Both the position numbers and the translations under genes were made by a program. The notes beneath the pieces are model-generated. The model made no database searches and was not told the origin of the DNA. It saw nothing but the letters and a program-made list of their open reading frames with translations. Of a stretch of 64,000 bases of DNA, positions 21,355 to 31,739 are shown piece by piece (the first letter of the stretch is position 1; every line of letters begins with the position of its first letter). The stretch is taken from NCBI GenBank assembly GCA_963785155.1, contig CAWAUB010000004.1:1-64000 (forward strand). Reading direction: 5' to 3'. The stretch comes from DASUSH01 sp963785155 (GTDB lineage: Bacteria > Actinomycetota > Thermoleophilia > Solirubrobacterales > 70-9).

Positions 21355-22110
21355 CGCAGGAACAACCCGTCGAACTGGAGCATCCGGCCGCTCGCCGGGT
21401 CCTCATAGCCGGGCTCGACGCCAGCGAGCTCGAAGCCGCGCTCGCCGAGCCAGCCGACCAGTTCGAGCCACGGGACGTCGCCCTCGTAGAGCGGGGTGAG
21501 CGAGAGCTCGGCCTGGACCGCGCGGACGTCGGCGATCCGATCGCCCGCGCCACGCAGCACCGGCAACTCGAAGCCCTGGACGTCGAGCTTCAGCCAGGGA
21601 CGCTCGGCGCCGGCTGACGAGGTCCTCCCAGATCGAGTCGAGCCGGGCCGCCGGGACCCGCTCGGTGTCGACGTAGGCGGAGTCCGGGGCGACCTCGAGG
21701 TGACGGTCGCGCATCGGCAGCAGTGAACTCGAGAAGGAATTGCCGGAGACGTTCAGCTCGGCCTCGCCGTCCTCCTCGCCGAGCGCGAGTCGGCGCGCGT
21801 CCCAGTTCGGGTCGCGGGCGGCGGTTCGCTCGAGCTGGGCGAAGGCCTGCCCGTAGGGCTCAAAGGAGACGATCCGGCCGGCGTAGCCCGCGTCGCGCAG
21901 CTTGCTCGAGTACTGGCCGACGTTGGCGCCGACGTCGAGGACGAGGTCGATCCCCTCGGCTGCGAGCAGCTTCGCCCGCGAGGCCTCGGCGTCGCCGGTG
22001 AGCGGCTTGATCTCCCAGCCCGCGCGGGCAAGGGCCGCCTGGACCCGACCGCGCACTGCGTGCCGGGCCCGGGCGACGCCGCCCGAACCCGCTCTGGAAC
22101 TCGACTCCAT
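21351..22110 (-). CDS. FkbM-family methyltransferase (one frameshift)
   Basis: Starts MESSSRAG at 22110; GIDLVLDVGANVGQYS (motif I), IVSFEPYGQAFAQLE and SSLLPMRDRHLEV are classic FkbM text. One extra base near 21,615 separates the C-terminal half, which continues WLKLDVQGFELPVLRGAG and ends MLQFDGLFLR. FkbM enzymes O-methylate sugars and polyketides. The gene is divergent from the 22,137 glycosyltransferase with only 26 bases between the starts, so promoters overlap or both are weakly led. Confidence 0.82.
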
Positions 22111-22136
22111 GCGGCGGAAACCCTAGTTTGGCGTCG

Positions 22137-24281
22137 ATGAACGAAGCGCTCGAGATCGACTTCGTCGTCGCCCGCGGCCAGAACGCGTTCTTCCGCGAGC
22201 TGGCCGAGGCGTTCTCGGCCGAGCTCGTTGCCCTCGGCGTCGACTCGCGGGTGACCGAGGAGGTTCGGCCTCCGGCGCCGCACCGCGCCTACGCGCTGCT
22301 GCCGCCCCACGAGTACGCCTGGCTGCGCTTCGGGATGCTCCCCCGCGAGGTCCTGCGCCGCACCGTCTTCGTCTGCGCCGAGCAGCCCGGGACCCACTGG
22401 TTCGACGCCGACGTGAAGATCGCCCGGCTCGGCGGCGCGGTGCTCGACATCAACCGCGCCGCCGTTCGCGAGTTCCGCGACCTCGGGATCGCCGCCGAGC
22501 ACCTGCCGATCGGGTGGACGGATCGGTGGGATCACGCGGGAGCGCCGGAGCGCGACGTCGACGTCGCTTTCCTCGGCTCGCTCACCGACCGCCGGGAGCG
22601 GCTGCTGGCGAACTACGCGCCGACGCTCGCCGGGCACCGCGCCGAGCTCGTCATCTCCGACAATCGACGCCCGAATACGTCGAATTCCAGCTCATTCGTC
22701 GCCGGCGAGCGCAAGCGAGAGCTGCTCGCCCGCTCGAAGGTGCTGCTGAACGTGCACCAGGACGAGCGCTCGTATTTCGAGTGGCTGCGCGTGGTCGAGG
22801 CGGTACATTGCGGCGCGGTTGTGGTCAGTGAGCCATCGAGCGACCACGCTCCCCTCGTCGAGGGCGAGCATTTCGTCGCCGGTCCAGCCGATGAGCTCGA
22901 CCGGTTGGCCGCGGCGATCGCGGACGACGACGAACGGCGCGCCGAGATCTCCGCTGCCGCGCGTGACCTGATCAAGACCGAGCAGCCGCTGTCGGCCTCG
23001 GCCGAGCGCCTGGCGGCTGTCGCCGAGCGGATCTCCGCCGACCCTCCCCCCGCCCCGCTCTTCCCCGGCCTGCGCGCCCGCGCCGCCGTCGTCCGCCCGC
23101 GCCGGGTCCTCCGCCGCGGCCTGCTGCCGCTCGCGCAGAAGCTCCAGCCCGACCGCTTCCGCCTTCGCGCCGAGCTGAAGGAGGCGCGGCTGGAGCAGAT
23201 GGAGTTGAAGCGCCGCGTCTCGCTGCTCGAGGAGACGGTCCGCCGCGGAGCCCCTCCGCCCGAGGTCGAGCCGGTGCACGAGACATCAGCCCGCAAGCGG
23301 GGCGAGACGCCGACGGTCTCGGTGATCACCGCCGTCTACAACCACGCCGAGCACGTGGCCGTCGCGCTGGAGACCGTGGCGCGCGGCCGCTTCGCGGACT
23401 TCGAGCTGATCGTCGTCGACGACGGCTCCGATGACGGTTCGGGCGACGTCGTGCGCAAGTGGCTGGAGGCCCACGACGAGACCCAGGGCGTGCTCCTCCG
23501 CCACCCCGCCAACCGCGGCCTGCCCGCGACGCGCAACACGGCGCTCGAGCACGCCCGCGGCCGCTACGTGCTGATGCTCGACGCCGACAACGAGCTCTTC
23601 CCGAACTGCCTCGAGCGGCTCGTCGACGCGCTCGAGCGCGATCCCGGCGCCACCTTCGCCTACGGAATCCTGCAGAAGTTCGACGACGACGGCCCGAAGG
23701 GACTGCTCGGGGTTCCCGGCTGGGATCCGCGGCGGCTCCGGGTGACGAACTACATCGACGCGCTCGCGCTCGTCCGCCGCGACGCGCTCGTCGAGGCCGG
23801 CGGCTTCGACACGGACGTCCGCCTCTACGGCTGGGAGGACTACGACCTGTGGTGCGGCATCGCCGAGCGCGGCGGCTACCCGGCGCACGTGAAGGAGATC
23901 GTCGCCCGCTACCGCGTCGCCGACGGCTCGATGATCACCCTCACCAACCTCGACCGCGAGGGCCCGCGCTCCCTGCTCGCCGAGCGCCATCCGCGGCTCT
24001 TCGCGGGCAAGCTCGACGCACCGGTGAGCGAGGACCTGGAGCGACGGGTCCGCGAGCTCGAGCGGGCCAACGAGGAGCTGCGCCGCGCCAACGCCGAGCT
24101 CGCCCGCGAGCGGATCACGCGGTCGGACTCCGGCGGCGCCTCCGCCATCCACCGCGCGACTGCGGCCGAGCGCGACCTGCTGCGATCGCAGGGCTGGGAC
24201 GAGTGGCCGAAGCCGCTGCGCTTCCTGGTCGGGATCGCGATCAAGCTGCGCAGGCTGAAGGCGCGGATCCGCGGCGGCTAG
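22137..24281 (+). CDS. Two-domain glycosyltransferase (GT1-like plus GT2)
   Basis: Reading from ATG 22137 (MNEALEIDFVVARG); a TTG nine bases earlier is less likely. Residues ~1-310 resemble a CgeB/GT4-like glycosyltransferase with DVDVAFLGSLTDRRERLL and EAVHCGAVVVSEPSS. Residues ~385-640 form a GT2 domain: VSVITAVYNHAEHV, VVDDGSDDGS, LMLDADNELFP, GWEDYDLW. Between them is a charged helix, and the C-terminus (LERRVRELERANEELRR) is a coiled coil. The frame is unbroken over 714 codons. It presumably adds two sugars in sequence to a growing glycan. Its stop shares two bases with the stop of the convergent next gene. Confidence 0.78.
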   Translation: MNEALEIDFVVARGQNAFFRELAEAFSAELVALGVDSRVTEEVRPPAPHRAYALLPPHEYAWLRFGMLPREVLRRTVFVCAEQPGTHWFDADVKIARLGGAVLDINRAAVREFRDLGIAAEHLPIGWTDRWDHAGAPERDVDVAFLGSLTDRRERLLANYAPTLAGHRAELVISDNRRPNTSNSSSFVAGERKRELLARSKVLLNVHQDERSYFEWLRVVEAVHCGAVVVSEPSSDHAPLVEGEHFVAGPADELDRLAAAIADDDERRAEISAAARDLIKTEQPLSASAERLAAVAERISADPPPAPLFPGLRARAAVVRPRRVLRRGLLPLAQKLQPDRFRLRAELKEARLEQMELKRRVSLLEETVRRGAPPPEVEPVHETSARKRGETPTVSVITAVYNHAEHVAVALETVARGRFADFELIVVDDGSDDGSGDVVRKWLEAHDETQGVLLRHPANRGLPATRNTALEHARGRYVLMLDADNELFPNCLERLVDALERDPGATFAYGILQKFDDDGPKGLLGVPGWDPRRLRVTNYIDALALVRRDALVEAGGFDTDVRLYGWEDYDLWCGIAERGGYPAHVKEIVARYRVADGSMITLTNLDREGPRSLLAERHPRLFAGKLDAPVSEDLERRVRELERANEELRRANAELARERITRSDSGGASAIHRATAAERDLLRSQGWDEWPKPLRFLVGIAIKLRRLKARIRGG

Positions 24282-25142
24282 TCGCGCCGGCGGAGAAGCG
24301 CCCGCAGCGGCGCGCTGGCCCGGTACAGCGGTGAGGACTCGATCCGCTCGAGCCTGGCCTCCAGCTCCTGCAGCCGGTCCCACATCCGCTTGTTCGCGGC
24401 CTCCAGCTCGAGCATGTAGGAGCGGTTGGCCGGCGCGGTCTCCAGCAGCATCCTGGCGCTGAGCTCGGTGGCGGCGTCGCCGAAGCCGGCGAGGCCGATG
24501 TAGTGGCTGGCGAGCTTCGGGCTCGGCGCGGCCCTCGAGCGCCGGGGTGGCCGAGAGCTCGCCGCCGGAGCCGGCCTCGCCGCTGATCAGCGAGCCCTCG
24601 GCGAGGTACTGGCAGAGGACGACGACGTCGTCGCCGAGGCCGCGCAGGGTGGCGACGGCGCTCTCGTGGTCGAAGTCGGTCTCGTGGAAGGGGTTGTCCT
24701 CCTCGCCGAGGAGGCGGCTGTTCGGGATCGAGATCGCGAGGCGGACTCCGTTGGCCGCCAGGGCTCGCAGCGCCGCGACCGCACGTTCGAGGTCGGGCAG
24801 GTGCTCGAGCCCCTCGAACATGACGACGGCGTCGACCTCGCCGGCGAGGTCGCGCTCCAGGTAGTCGAGGGCGTCGGCCTGCTCGAAGCTCGCCTCCCCC
24901 ACCCCGCCCGCGCCGGAGCGCGCCTCGGCGATCGCCTCCGCGGAGCTGTCGATGCCGATCGCGACCGCGCCGCCCTCGGCGAGGATCCGGGTCCCGTAGC
25001 CGGTGCCGCAGCAGACGTCGGCGACGCGCAGGCCGTCGCAGAGGCGCGCCGCGACCTCGTAGCGGTGCAGGTGCTCGCTGGCGATCAGCGACGGCGCCCG
25101 CACCTCGTCGAGGCCGAGCCGCTCGACGTGGTCGTCGCTCAC
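24278..25142 (-). CDS. SAM methyltransferase with C-terminal coiled coil (one frameshift)
   Basis: GTG start at 25142 inside a GTGA overlap with the upstream GT stop. Methyltransferase text: VADVCCGTGYGTRILAEGG, IGIDSSAEAIAEAR, DAVVMFEGLEHLPDLE, ISIPNSRLLGEEDNPFH. One break near 24,530 links to LASHYIGLAGFGDAATEL and a C-terminal ELEAANKRMWDRLQELEARL coiled coil followed by SSPLYRASAPLRALLRR, a tail common in glycosyltransferase/methyltransferase proteins of rhamnose-rich glycan loci. Likely methylates a sugar of the chain. Confidence 0.75.
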
Positions 25143-27144
25143 GCCGTCCACTGCACGCTGCGCTCGCGCTCGCGGGCGCGCATCTGGTTGCGGTGGCGGC
25201 GCTTCTCGGGGACGCCGACCGCGCGGGCCATCGAGCGGCGGCGGATCCGGTAGCGGTAGAGCGGCTCCGGGACCACCTGCCCGTAGAGGCCCGCGGCGGC
25301 GAGCTCGCGGAAGAAGTCCCAGTCCTCGTAGCTCGCCGAGCTCGGGGTCGAAGGCGAAGCCCGCGTCGAAGACCCGGCGCGGGATCAGGGCGACGCAGCC
25401 GCCGGCGACGTTCTGCTCCTCCAGCATCCCGCTCGCGTTGCCGAGCGGGTGGTAGCCGTCGCCGCCGGGCCACGGCTCGCCGTCGTCGGTGACGAAGGTC
25501 GACCAGCTGGTGACGTAGGCGAGCTTGGGGTCGGCCTCGGCCGCGGCGACGAAGCGGGCGACCAGGCCGGGCTCGGCGATGTCGTCGGCGTCGAACGGCA
25601 GGACGTAGTCGCCGCTCGCCTGCGAGACGCCGAAGTTCCGCGCCGCCGAGAGGCCGGCGTTCGCCTGGGTCACGAGCTTGATCTGGGGATGGCGGTCGGC
25701 GAGCTCGAAGAGGATCGCGTCCTCGGGTCGCAGCGAGCCGTCGTTGACGAGGACGATCTCGATGTTCTCGTAGGTCTGGGCGAGGATCGAGTCGACGGCC
25801 TCGGTGACGTAGGCGTCGAGCTCGAAGTAGGGCATGACCACGCGACACCTTGGGCTGGAGGGCGGGGACCCGCCCGCCCGTCACGGCGGTTTCTGCGCCC
25901 ACTGCCAGGGCTCGGGGCTGCCCCGCCGTCGCCGCCAGCTCCAGGTAGCGCCGCTTGATCCCTTCGGCGTTGGTCAGCTCCTCGAAGACTTCTCGTGGCC
26001 CGTTTGGCGGCAGGTCGTCGAGCTCGCCGTCGAGAACCCGCGTTAGCGCGGCAGCAAGCGCTTCGGTCGACGTGTCCTCCGTCAGCAGCCCCGAGCGGCC
26101 CGGCACGACCATCTCGGCGAGGCCGCCCGTCGGCGTGCCCAGCACCGGCTTGCCGCGCTGGAAGGCCTCGAGGCAGACGTTCGGCCAGCACTCCCACAGC
26201 GAGGGGATGACGACGACGTCGTGCTCGTCGACCAGCTCGAGCACCCGCTCGCGCGGGACCCGGTCGACGAAGGTGATCCGCGGGTCGTCGCCCGCCATCA
26301 GCTCGAGCTGGGCGCGGACCGAGACGCCGACGGGCCCGGTCCCGGTGTCGCCGCCGAGCAGGGTCAGCGACCAGTCGTCGCGATCGAGCCGGCCCAGGGC
26401 GCTGACGAGGTTGGCCACTCCCTTGCGGCGCTCGAGCCGGCCCATGTAGAGGAGGCGGAGCGGATCGCCCGGCGCCCGCTCCCGGCGCGGCGGCGGAGAC
26501 TCGGCCGAGTCGGCGCCCACCGCGTGGCGGATCCGCACGTCCCGCGCGATCGCCTCGCGGCCGTAGAAGCGCCGGTAGGTCTCGAGCACGTCGCCGCCCG
26601 GCCAGATGATCACGTCGGCCTCGCGCAGGGAGAGGCGCTCGAGCTCGAACATCGCCCGGACCGCGAACTCGTCGTCGAGGTGCCCGTCGAGGGTCAGGAC
26701 CATCTCCGAGCTCGAGTTGAGCCGGACCGCGACGCAGGTGTCGGCGAACAGCGGATCGCCGCTCCGGCGCGCCTGCAGGGTCACCGCGCCCTCGCCGTGG
26801 TAGTCGGCGAACTCGATCAGGTCGGGACCGCGGTCGGGGTAGGCGCGGCGGAGCGCGTCGAGCACGTGCGAGCTCCAGCGGTGGAAGTAGCCGTAGAACG
26901 TGCCGTGGTCGTCGTAGTCGAAGTCGGGCGCGAAGTGGAACTCGACCCGCGGGTCGATGCGGGGGTCGCCGGCGGCGCTGAGCTCGCGGAACTCCTCCTC
27001 GTGGCTCGCCGACGTGATCAGCTTCACCTCGGCGACGTCGGCGAGCGCGGACGCGGTCCAGCTGATGTAGTTCCCCATGCCGCCGCCCCCGAACGGGTAG
27101 AGCTCGCGCGAGACGACGGCGATCCGTGGCTGACCGGCGGCCAT
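25139..27144 (-). CDS. GT4-GT2 fusion glycosyltransferase (two frameshifts)
   Basis: Starts MAAGQPRIAVVSRELYPFGG (an ATG six codons earlier at 27162 is possible). Residues ~1-430 are GT4 with GGGGMGNYIS, LLYMGRLERRKGVANLV, IPSLWECWPNVCLEAFQRG and GTPTGGLAEMV. One extra base near 25,848 breaks the link to a GT2 domain (VSVVMPYFELDAYVTEAVD, VLVNDGS, LPFDADDIAEP); a second near 25,335 splits its end, which continues YEDWDFF. The length is 2 modulo 3, i.e. two insertions. Since no stop or start separates the two halves, I read it as one bifunctional enzyme that adds consecutive residues. Confidence 0.72.
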
Positions 27145-27205
27145 GAGCCGGACGTTAGCCATTGCCCAAGTACGTGTGTGCGGCTTACCTATCCTGTCGC
27201 CACCG

Positions 27206-28410
27206 ATGAGCGGCAGCGAGACCGCGATCGAGGTGAGGGGACTCTCGAAGAGCTTCCGCATCCCCTCGCATCGCAAGGACACCCTGAAGGAGCGCGTCGT
27301 CAAGCCGCTCGCGCGATCCCCGCATCGCGAGCTGCACGCGCTGCGCGACGTCTCCTTCGAGGTAGGGCGCGGCGAGTTCTTCGGCGTGGTCGGCCGCAAC
27401 GGCTCCGGGCAAGTCGACGCTGCTGAAGCTGCTCGCCTCGATCTACCGCGCCGACGCCGGCCAGATCCGCGTGGCCGGGCACGATCGCCCCGTTCATCGA
27501 GCTCGCCGTCGGCTTCAACCTCGAGTTCTCGGCGTACGAGAACTCCCTCCTGAACGGCGTGATGATGGGCCTCACCCGCAAGGAGGCGGAGCGGCGCTTC
27601 GACGAGGTCATCGAGTTCGCCGAGCTCGAGGAGTTCGGCGACCTGAAGCTGAAGAACTACTCCTCGGGGATGCTGACCCGGCTCGCCTTCTCGCTGATGG
27701 TCCAGGTCGACGCCGACGTGATGCTGATCGACGAGGTCCTCGCGGTCGGCGACGCGAGCTTCCAGCGCAAGTGCGGCGAGGTCTTCGAGCGGCTGCGCGG
27801 CAAGCGGACGATCGTCTTCGTCACCCACGACATGACCGCGGTCGAGCGCTACTGCCACCGCGCGATGCTGATCGACCACGGCAAGCTCGAGGAGATCGGC
27901 GAGCCGGTCCGGGTCGCGCGCTCCTACGTCAACCTGAACGCGAGCCCCGTCATGGCCGGCGACGGGCCCGGCGGGTTCAGCGCCGTCTGGGTCGAGGACG
28001 CCGCCGGCGAGCGCCCGTTCACGCTCCGCCACGGCGAGGAGATCAGCTTCAACGCGATCGTCGAGGCGCCGCAGGAGATCGAGCGGCCGCGCTTCTCCTT
28101 CGCGGTCCGCAACGCGGCGGGCGTCTGGGTCTTCACGCTCCCCTACCGCCCCGCCGCGGCCGGCGAGGCCGACCGCCTCGCCGCCGGGGAGCGGGTCCAC
28201 CTGCGCGCGGGCCTGACGAACCCGCTCGCCGGGGGCCAGTATTCGATCCAGGCGACCCTGGTCTCCGCCGACCGCGAGGACGACCTCGTCGCCGTCGCGG
28301 AGGACGCCGTGACGGTCGTCGTCGACGGGCCCGGGCCGGACGGCTCGCTGCTCGCGATCGAGTCGGAGCTCGCCACCAACGCGCTGTCGACGGACGAGGT
28401 GAAGGCATGA
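27206..28410 (+). CDS. wzt: Polysaccharide ABC exporter ATPase with cargo domain
   Basis: Reads MSGSETAIEVRGLSKSFRIP, then FGVVGRNGSG-KSTLL (Walker A broken by one extra G near 27,411), a second extra G near 27,480, YSSGMLTRLAFSL (signature) and VMLIDEVLAVGDASF (Walker B). VTHDMTAVERYC carries the switch His. After residue ~255 a beta-rich C-terminal domain (SFNAIVEAP ... VWVFTLPYRP ... GQYSIQATL) matches the Wzt carbohydrate-binding domain that selects finished glycans. Its stop overlaps the permease start (ATGA). Together they export a complete polymer from the cytoplasmic face. Confidence 0.9.
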
Positions 28411-29261
28411 GCACGCCCTCGGAGTCCGTACCGCCACTCAAGCCGATCACCGGCCCGAGCGCCTTCGGCGGCAGCCTGCGCCGCTTCGGCAGCCTGCTCT
28501 GGCTGCAGTCGGTGACCGAGTTCAAGGCCGGCTACCTGCACACGAGCTTCGGCTACCTGTGGTCGCTGGTCCGGCCGCTCCTGCTCTTCGGCGTCCTGCT
28601 CGTCGTCTTCACGAAGATCTTCCGGATCGGCAGCGAGGTCCCGAACTACCCGGCGATGCTGCTCTTCAACATCATGCTGTTCACGTTCTTCGCCGAGGCG
28701 ACCACGACCGCCGTCACCTCCGTCGTCGATCAGGAGAACGTCGTCCGCAAGATGCAGTTCCCGCGGATCGTGATCCCGCTCTCGATCGTCCTGACGGCCG
28801 CGTTCAACCTCTGCCTGAACATGATCGCGGTCTTCGTCTTCATCCTGATCTACGGCGTCGACCCGCAGTGGACCTGGCTCGGGCTGCCGCTGATCCTCGC
28901 CGCGCTCGTCGTCTTCACGACCTGCGTCTCGATGCTGCTGTCGGCGCTCTTCGTGCGCTTCCGCGACGTCGGGATCATCTGGTCGGTCGTCGTGCAGGTG
29001 CTCTTCTACGCGAGCCCGATCCTCTACCCGATGAGCCTCATCGGCGAGGGCGAGCTCGACAAGCTGATCCAGATGAACCCGCTGACCCCGCTCTTCGAGC
29101 TGGCCCGGCGCTGGATCATCGACCCGACCGCGCCGACGGTGATGGACGAGGCCGGCTCGGCACTCCTCTTCGCGATCCCGATCGTCCTCTTCGCCGCCGT
29201 CTGCATCCTGGGCTACTGGGTCTTCACCCGCGAGGCGCCGCGGATCGCCGAGGAGCTCTAG
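28407..29261 (+). CDS. wzm: Polysaccharide ABC exporter permease
   Basis: An intact 284-residue ABC-2 permease: a cytoplasmic N-terminus (SLRRFGSLLWLQSVTEFKAGY), six helices, and the family's FYASPILYPMSLI and MNPLTPLFELAR segments before the last two helices. It is translationally coupled to Wzt. In this export type the glycan is completed on a polyprenyl carrier inside and pumped out whole, unlike the Wzx/Wzy route. Six bases separate its stop from that of the convergent methyltransferase. Confidence 0.9.
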   Translation: MSTPSESVPPLKPITGPSAFGGSLRRFGSLLWLQSVTEFKAGYLHTSFGYLWSLVRPLLLFGVLLVVFTKIFRIGSEVPNYPAMLLFNIMLFTFFAEATTTAVTSVVDQENVVRKMQFPRIVIPLSIVLTAAFNLCLNMIAVFVFILIYGVDPQWTWLGLPLILAALVVFTTCVSMLLSALFVRFRDVGIIWSVVVQVLFYASPILYPMSLIGEGELDKLIQMNPLTPLFELARRWIIDPTAPTVMDEAGSALLFAIPIVLFAAVCILGYWVFTREAPRIAEEL

Positions 29262-29267
29262 CCGAGC

Positions 29268-30038
29268 TCAGCCGCCCGGGCGCCGCGCGACCGCCAGCAG
29301 CGAGCCGCCGCCGCGCCACGTCCAGCCGTGGCGGATCATCCAGGCCTCGGCCGAAAGGACGCGGTCGAGCGTGCCGGCGAGCGGCGGGGCCTTGGCCTCG
29401 GCGATCGGGTCGTAGTCCTCTCCCCCGCGCTCGAACAGGCGGCTGAGCGCGAGCGCGGGCAGCGGCAGGGAGACGAAGGAGGTGACGAGCTCGATCTCGA
29501 GCCCCGCCCCCTCGATCCGCTCGATCAGCTCGCGGCGGCGGTAGCGGCGCTTGTGGCCCGCGTACTCGTCGAAGGCGCTCCAGAGGCGAGGGTGCTGCGG
29601 GACGGTGACGATGACGCCGCCGCCGGGCCTGACCGCCTCCCGCAGAGCGGCGAGCGCGCCCGCGTCGTCGTCGAGGTGCTCGATCACGTCGAAGGCGCCG
29701 GCGACGTCGTACTCGGTCGAGCGAGAGGTTGCGCAGGTCGCCGGTCTCGAGCCGCACCCCTCGACGCGCTCGCCCGCCAGCTCGATCGCGCGCTCGGAGG
29801 AGTCGACCCCCGTCAGCTCGAGCTCGGGCCGGCTCTCGCGCAGGTAGCGCAGCACCGAGCCGGTGCCGCAACCGACCTCGAGCACCGAGCGCGCCTCGGG
29901 GAAGTACTTCTCGAGCGCCCAGCCGATCAGCCGCTCGCGGGCGCGGAACCAGAACCGGTTCGCACGCTCGAAGCGCTCCCAGCTCTCGAACGCCGCCGCC
30001 GGGTAGTCGGCGGCCGTGGAGGGAAGATTTCCCTGCAT
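29268..30038 (-). CDS. SAM-dependent methyltransferase
   Basis: Starts MQGNLPSTAADYP at 30038. VLEVGCGTGSVLRYL (motif I), GVDSSERAIEL, GAFDVIEHLDDD and RPGGGVIVTVPQHPRLWS identify a class I methyltransferase of the type seen next to polysaccharide genes. Between about 29,760 and 29,720 the frame is wrong for some ten residues and then recovers, consistent with two compensating indels (GDLRNLSL is expected there). Divergent from the following GT2 gene. Substrate not determinable. Confidence 0.78.
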   Translation of the reverse strand: MQGNLPSTAADYPAAAFESWERFERANRFWFRARERLIGWALEKYFPEARSVLEVGCGTGSVLRYLRESRPELELTGVDSSERAIELAGERVEGCGSRPATCATSRSTEYDVAGAFDVIEHLDDDAGALAALREAVRPGGGVIVTVPQHPRLWSAFDEYAGHKRRYRRRELIERIEGAGLEIELVTSFVSLPLPALALSRLFERGGEDYDPIAEAKAPPLAGTLDRVLSAEAWMIRHGWTWRGGGSLLAVARRPGG

Positions 30039-30084
30039 GCCGCTGAGCCTAATCGCGCTTGGCCACTGCTAGCGTGGCCTCGCG

Positions 30085-31095
30085 ATGCCCGAGCTGAGCG
30101 TGGTCATCCCCGTTTACGGCTGCCGCGAGTGCATCGAGGCGCTCCACCGGCGGCTGCACGAGAGCCTCGGGGAGATCACCTCCGACTACGAGCTGATCTA
30201 CGTCGACGACCGCTCCACCGACGGCTCCTGGCAGGCGCTGCTGGACGTCGCCGGCTCGGATCCCCGGGCGCGCCTGCTCCGCCTGAGCCGCAACTTCGGC
30301 CAGCACCGGGCGATCACCGCCGGGCTCGCCGAGGCCTCGGGAGCGTGGACGGTCGTCATGGACTGCGACCTCGAGGACCGCCCCGAGGACATCGCGAAGC
30401 TCTACGCGAAGGCGCGGGAGGGCTTCGACTACGTGCTCACGGGCCGCACCCAGTACACGCACTCGCGGATGCGGCGGCTGGGCAGCCGGATGTACCGCTC
30501 GCTCTCGCGCAGGCTCGTCGGCAGCGAGGTCGAGCCGCGGCATCGCAACTTCAGCGTCGTCTCACGAGAAGTGGTCGACTCGCTGCTTCGGCTTCGCGAC
30601 CAGGACCGCGAGTACATGCTGCTGCTCCAGTGGCTCGGCTACGAGCACACGACGGTCGAGGTCGAGCAGGATCCTCGCTACGCGGGCCACAGCTCCTACA
30701 CGTGGGCACAGCTCGTCCGGCTTGGCGTCGACGGCCTCTTCTTCCAGACGACGAAGCTTCTGCGGTGGGTGGTCTACGCCGGCTTCGCGGTGACCGCTGT
30801 GGGCTTCCTGCTCGCCGCTTTCGTCCTCTTCAACTACCTCGTCCGCGAGCCGCCGGCCGGCTGGACCTCGCTCGCCGTGATCACCCTGATCATCGGCGGC
30901 TTCGTCATCTCGAGCATCGGCGTGGTCGGCCTATACATCGAGAAGATCTTCAACCAGGTGAAGGGCCGGCCGCTCTACGTGGTCGACGAGCGCGTCGTCG
31001 GCGGCGAGTCATCTGACGCGCCCGACGAGGACGGCGAATACCACCTGTGGAACCAGAGCTCCTCCGAGCGCGGCAGGAACCCCGCCGCCCGGTAG
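30085..31095 (+). CDS. GT2 glycosyltransferase with two C-terminal membrane helices (DPM/GtrB type)
   Basis: MPELSVVIPVYGCRECIEAL starts a GT2 domain with YVDDRSTDGSW, RNFGQHRAI and VMDCDLEDRPEDI (DxD), followed after residue ~235 by two helices (WVVYAGFAVTAVGFLLAAFVLF; LAVITLIIGGFVISSIGVVGLY). This layout is that of DPM1/GtrB enzymes that load a sugar onto polyprenyl phosphate, the donor used by GT-C transferases such as those in this locus. The last 121 bases overlap the convergent acetyltransferase; the overlap may be genuine or the effect of a base error. Confidence 0.82.
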   Translation: MPELSVVIPVYGCRECIEALHRRLHESLGEITSDYELIYVDDRSTDGSWQALLDVAGSDPRARLLRLSRNFGQHRAITAGLAEASGAWTVVMDCDLEDRPEDIAKLYAKAREGFDYVLTGRTQYTHSRMRRLGSRMYRSLSRRLVGSEVEPRHRNFSVVSREVVDSLLRLRDQDREYMLLLQWLGYEHTTVEVEQDPRYAGHSSYTWAQLVRLGVDGLFFQTTKLLRWVVYAGFAVTAVGFLLAAFVLFNYLVREPPAGWTSLAVITLIIGGFVISSIGVVGLYIEKIFNQVKGRPLYVVDERVVGGESSDAPDEDGEYHLWNQSSSERGRNPAAR

Positions 31096-31739
31096 AGCGC
31101 CGACGCCGCCTCGTTGCGGCCCTGGGTGATGACCTCGATCTCTCCCGCGCCGTTCTCGCGTAGAGAGCCGACGAGAGCCGAGAGGAGCGCCCGCCCGAGC
31201 CCGCGGCCCCGGGCCTCCTCGGCGACGGCGAGGAGGCCGACGGCGGATCCGCCGCCGGTTGCGTAGCCGGCGGCAGCACCGCCCTCGCCCTCCGCCACGA
31301 GCACGATCCGCTCCGGGTCATCCAGCTCGGCGCCGATCCAGCGCCGGTAGAGCTCATCGCAGCGCTCGCGTGGAAAGCGGCCGTCCGCGTAGAAGCGAGA
31401 GTCGCGATGGGCCGTAGAGGCGATCCGCTCGAGCGCCTCACGATCTTCCGCGCGCGCCGCGCGAACCCCGAGGCCGACGGGGACTGTCCCCTCCGTCCCC
31501 CGCCAGCACGAGCGTCAGCCGCTCGTCGACCAGCTCGAAGCCAGCCTCGGACGCGAGCCGCTTCGTCTCGTCGTCCTGCTCGGCGAGGAAGTAGAGGCAG
31601 TCGATCTCGTGCTCGCCGACACCACGCGTCGACCGCCTCGACCAACTCGGGATCAAGTCGGCGGTCGTGAAGCCGGGCGATCCGCAAGCCGAAGTGATCG
31701 CTGTCCCAGGCGAGCGTGCTCGAGCGACGGCTCGGTCAT
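30975..31739 (-). CDS. wecD: WecD-like GNAT acetyltransferase for a 4-amino-sugar (frameshifted)
   Basis: Starts MTEPSLEHAR at 31739, ATGA-overlapping the wecE stop. With breaks corrected near 31,715, 31,620 and 31,485 it reads WDSDHFGLRIARLH, the N-terminal signature of TDP-fucosamine acetyltransferases, then a central IDCLYFLAEQDD and the GNAT core GLLAVAEEARGRGLGRALL (acetyl-CoA binding R/Q-x-x-G-x-G/A) with RAAGFLPRSEELWFHRWY. Its neighbour makes the amino sugar, so N-acylation of a dTDP-4-amino-4,6-dideoxyhexose is the natural role. The exact donor is not seen in sequence. Confidence 0.72.

Noticed and set aside
24241..28437. A 1,398-codon minus-strand ORF, and similarly a 1,222-codon minus-strand ORF at 38,288-41,956
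   Set aside because: The first is partly real (GT4 domain) but extends through frames opposite wzt and past breaks; the second is entirely antisense to the hydrolase genes. Long antisense ORFs are expected in GC-rich DNA.
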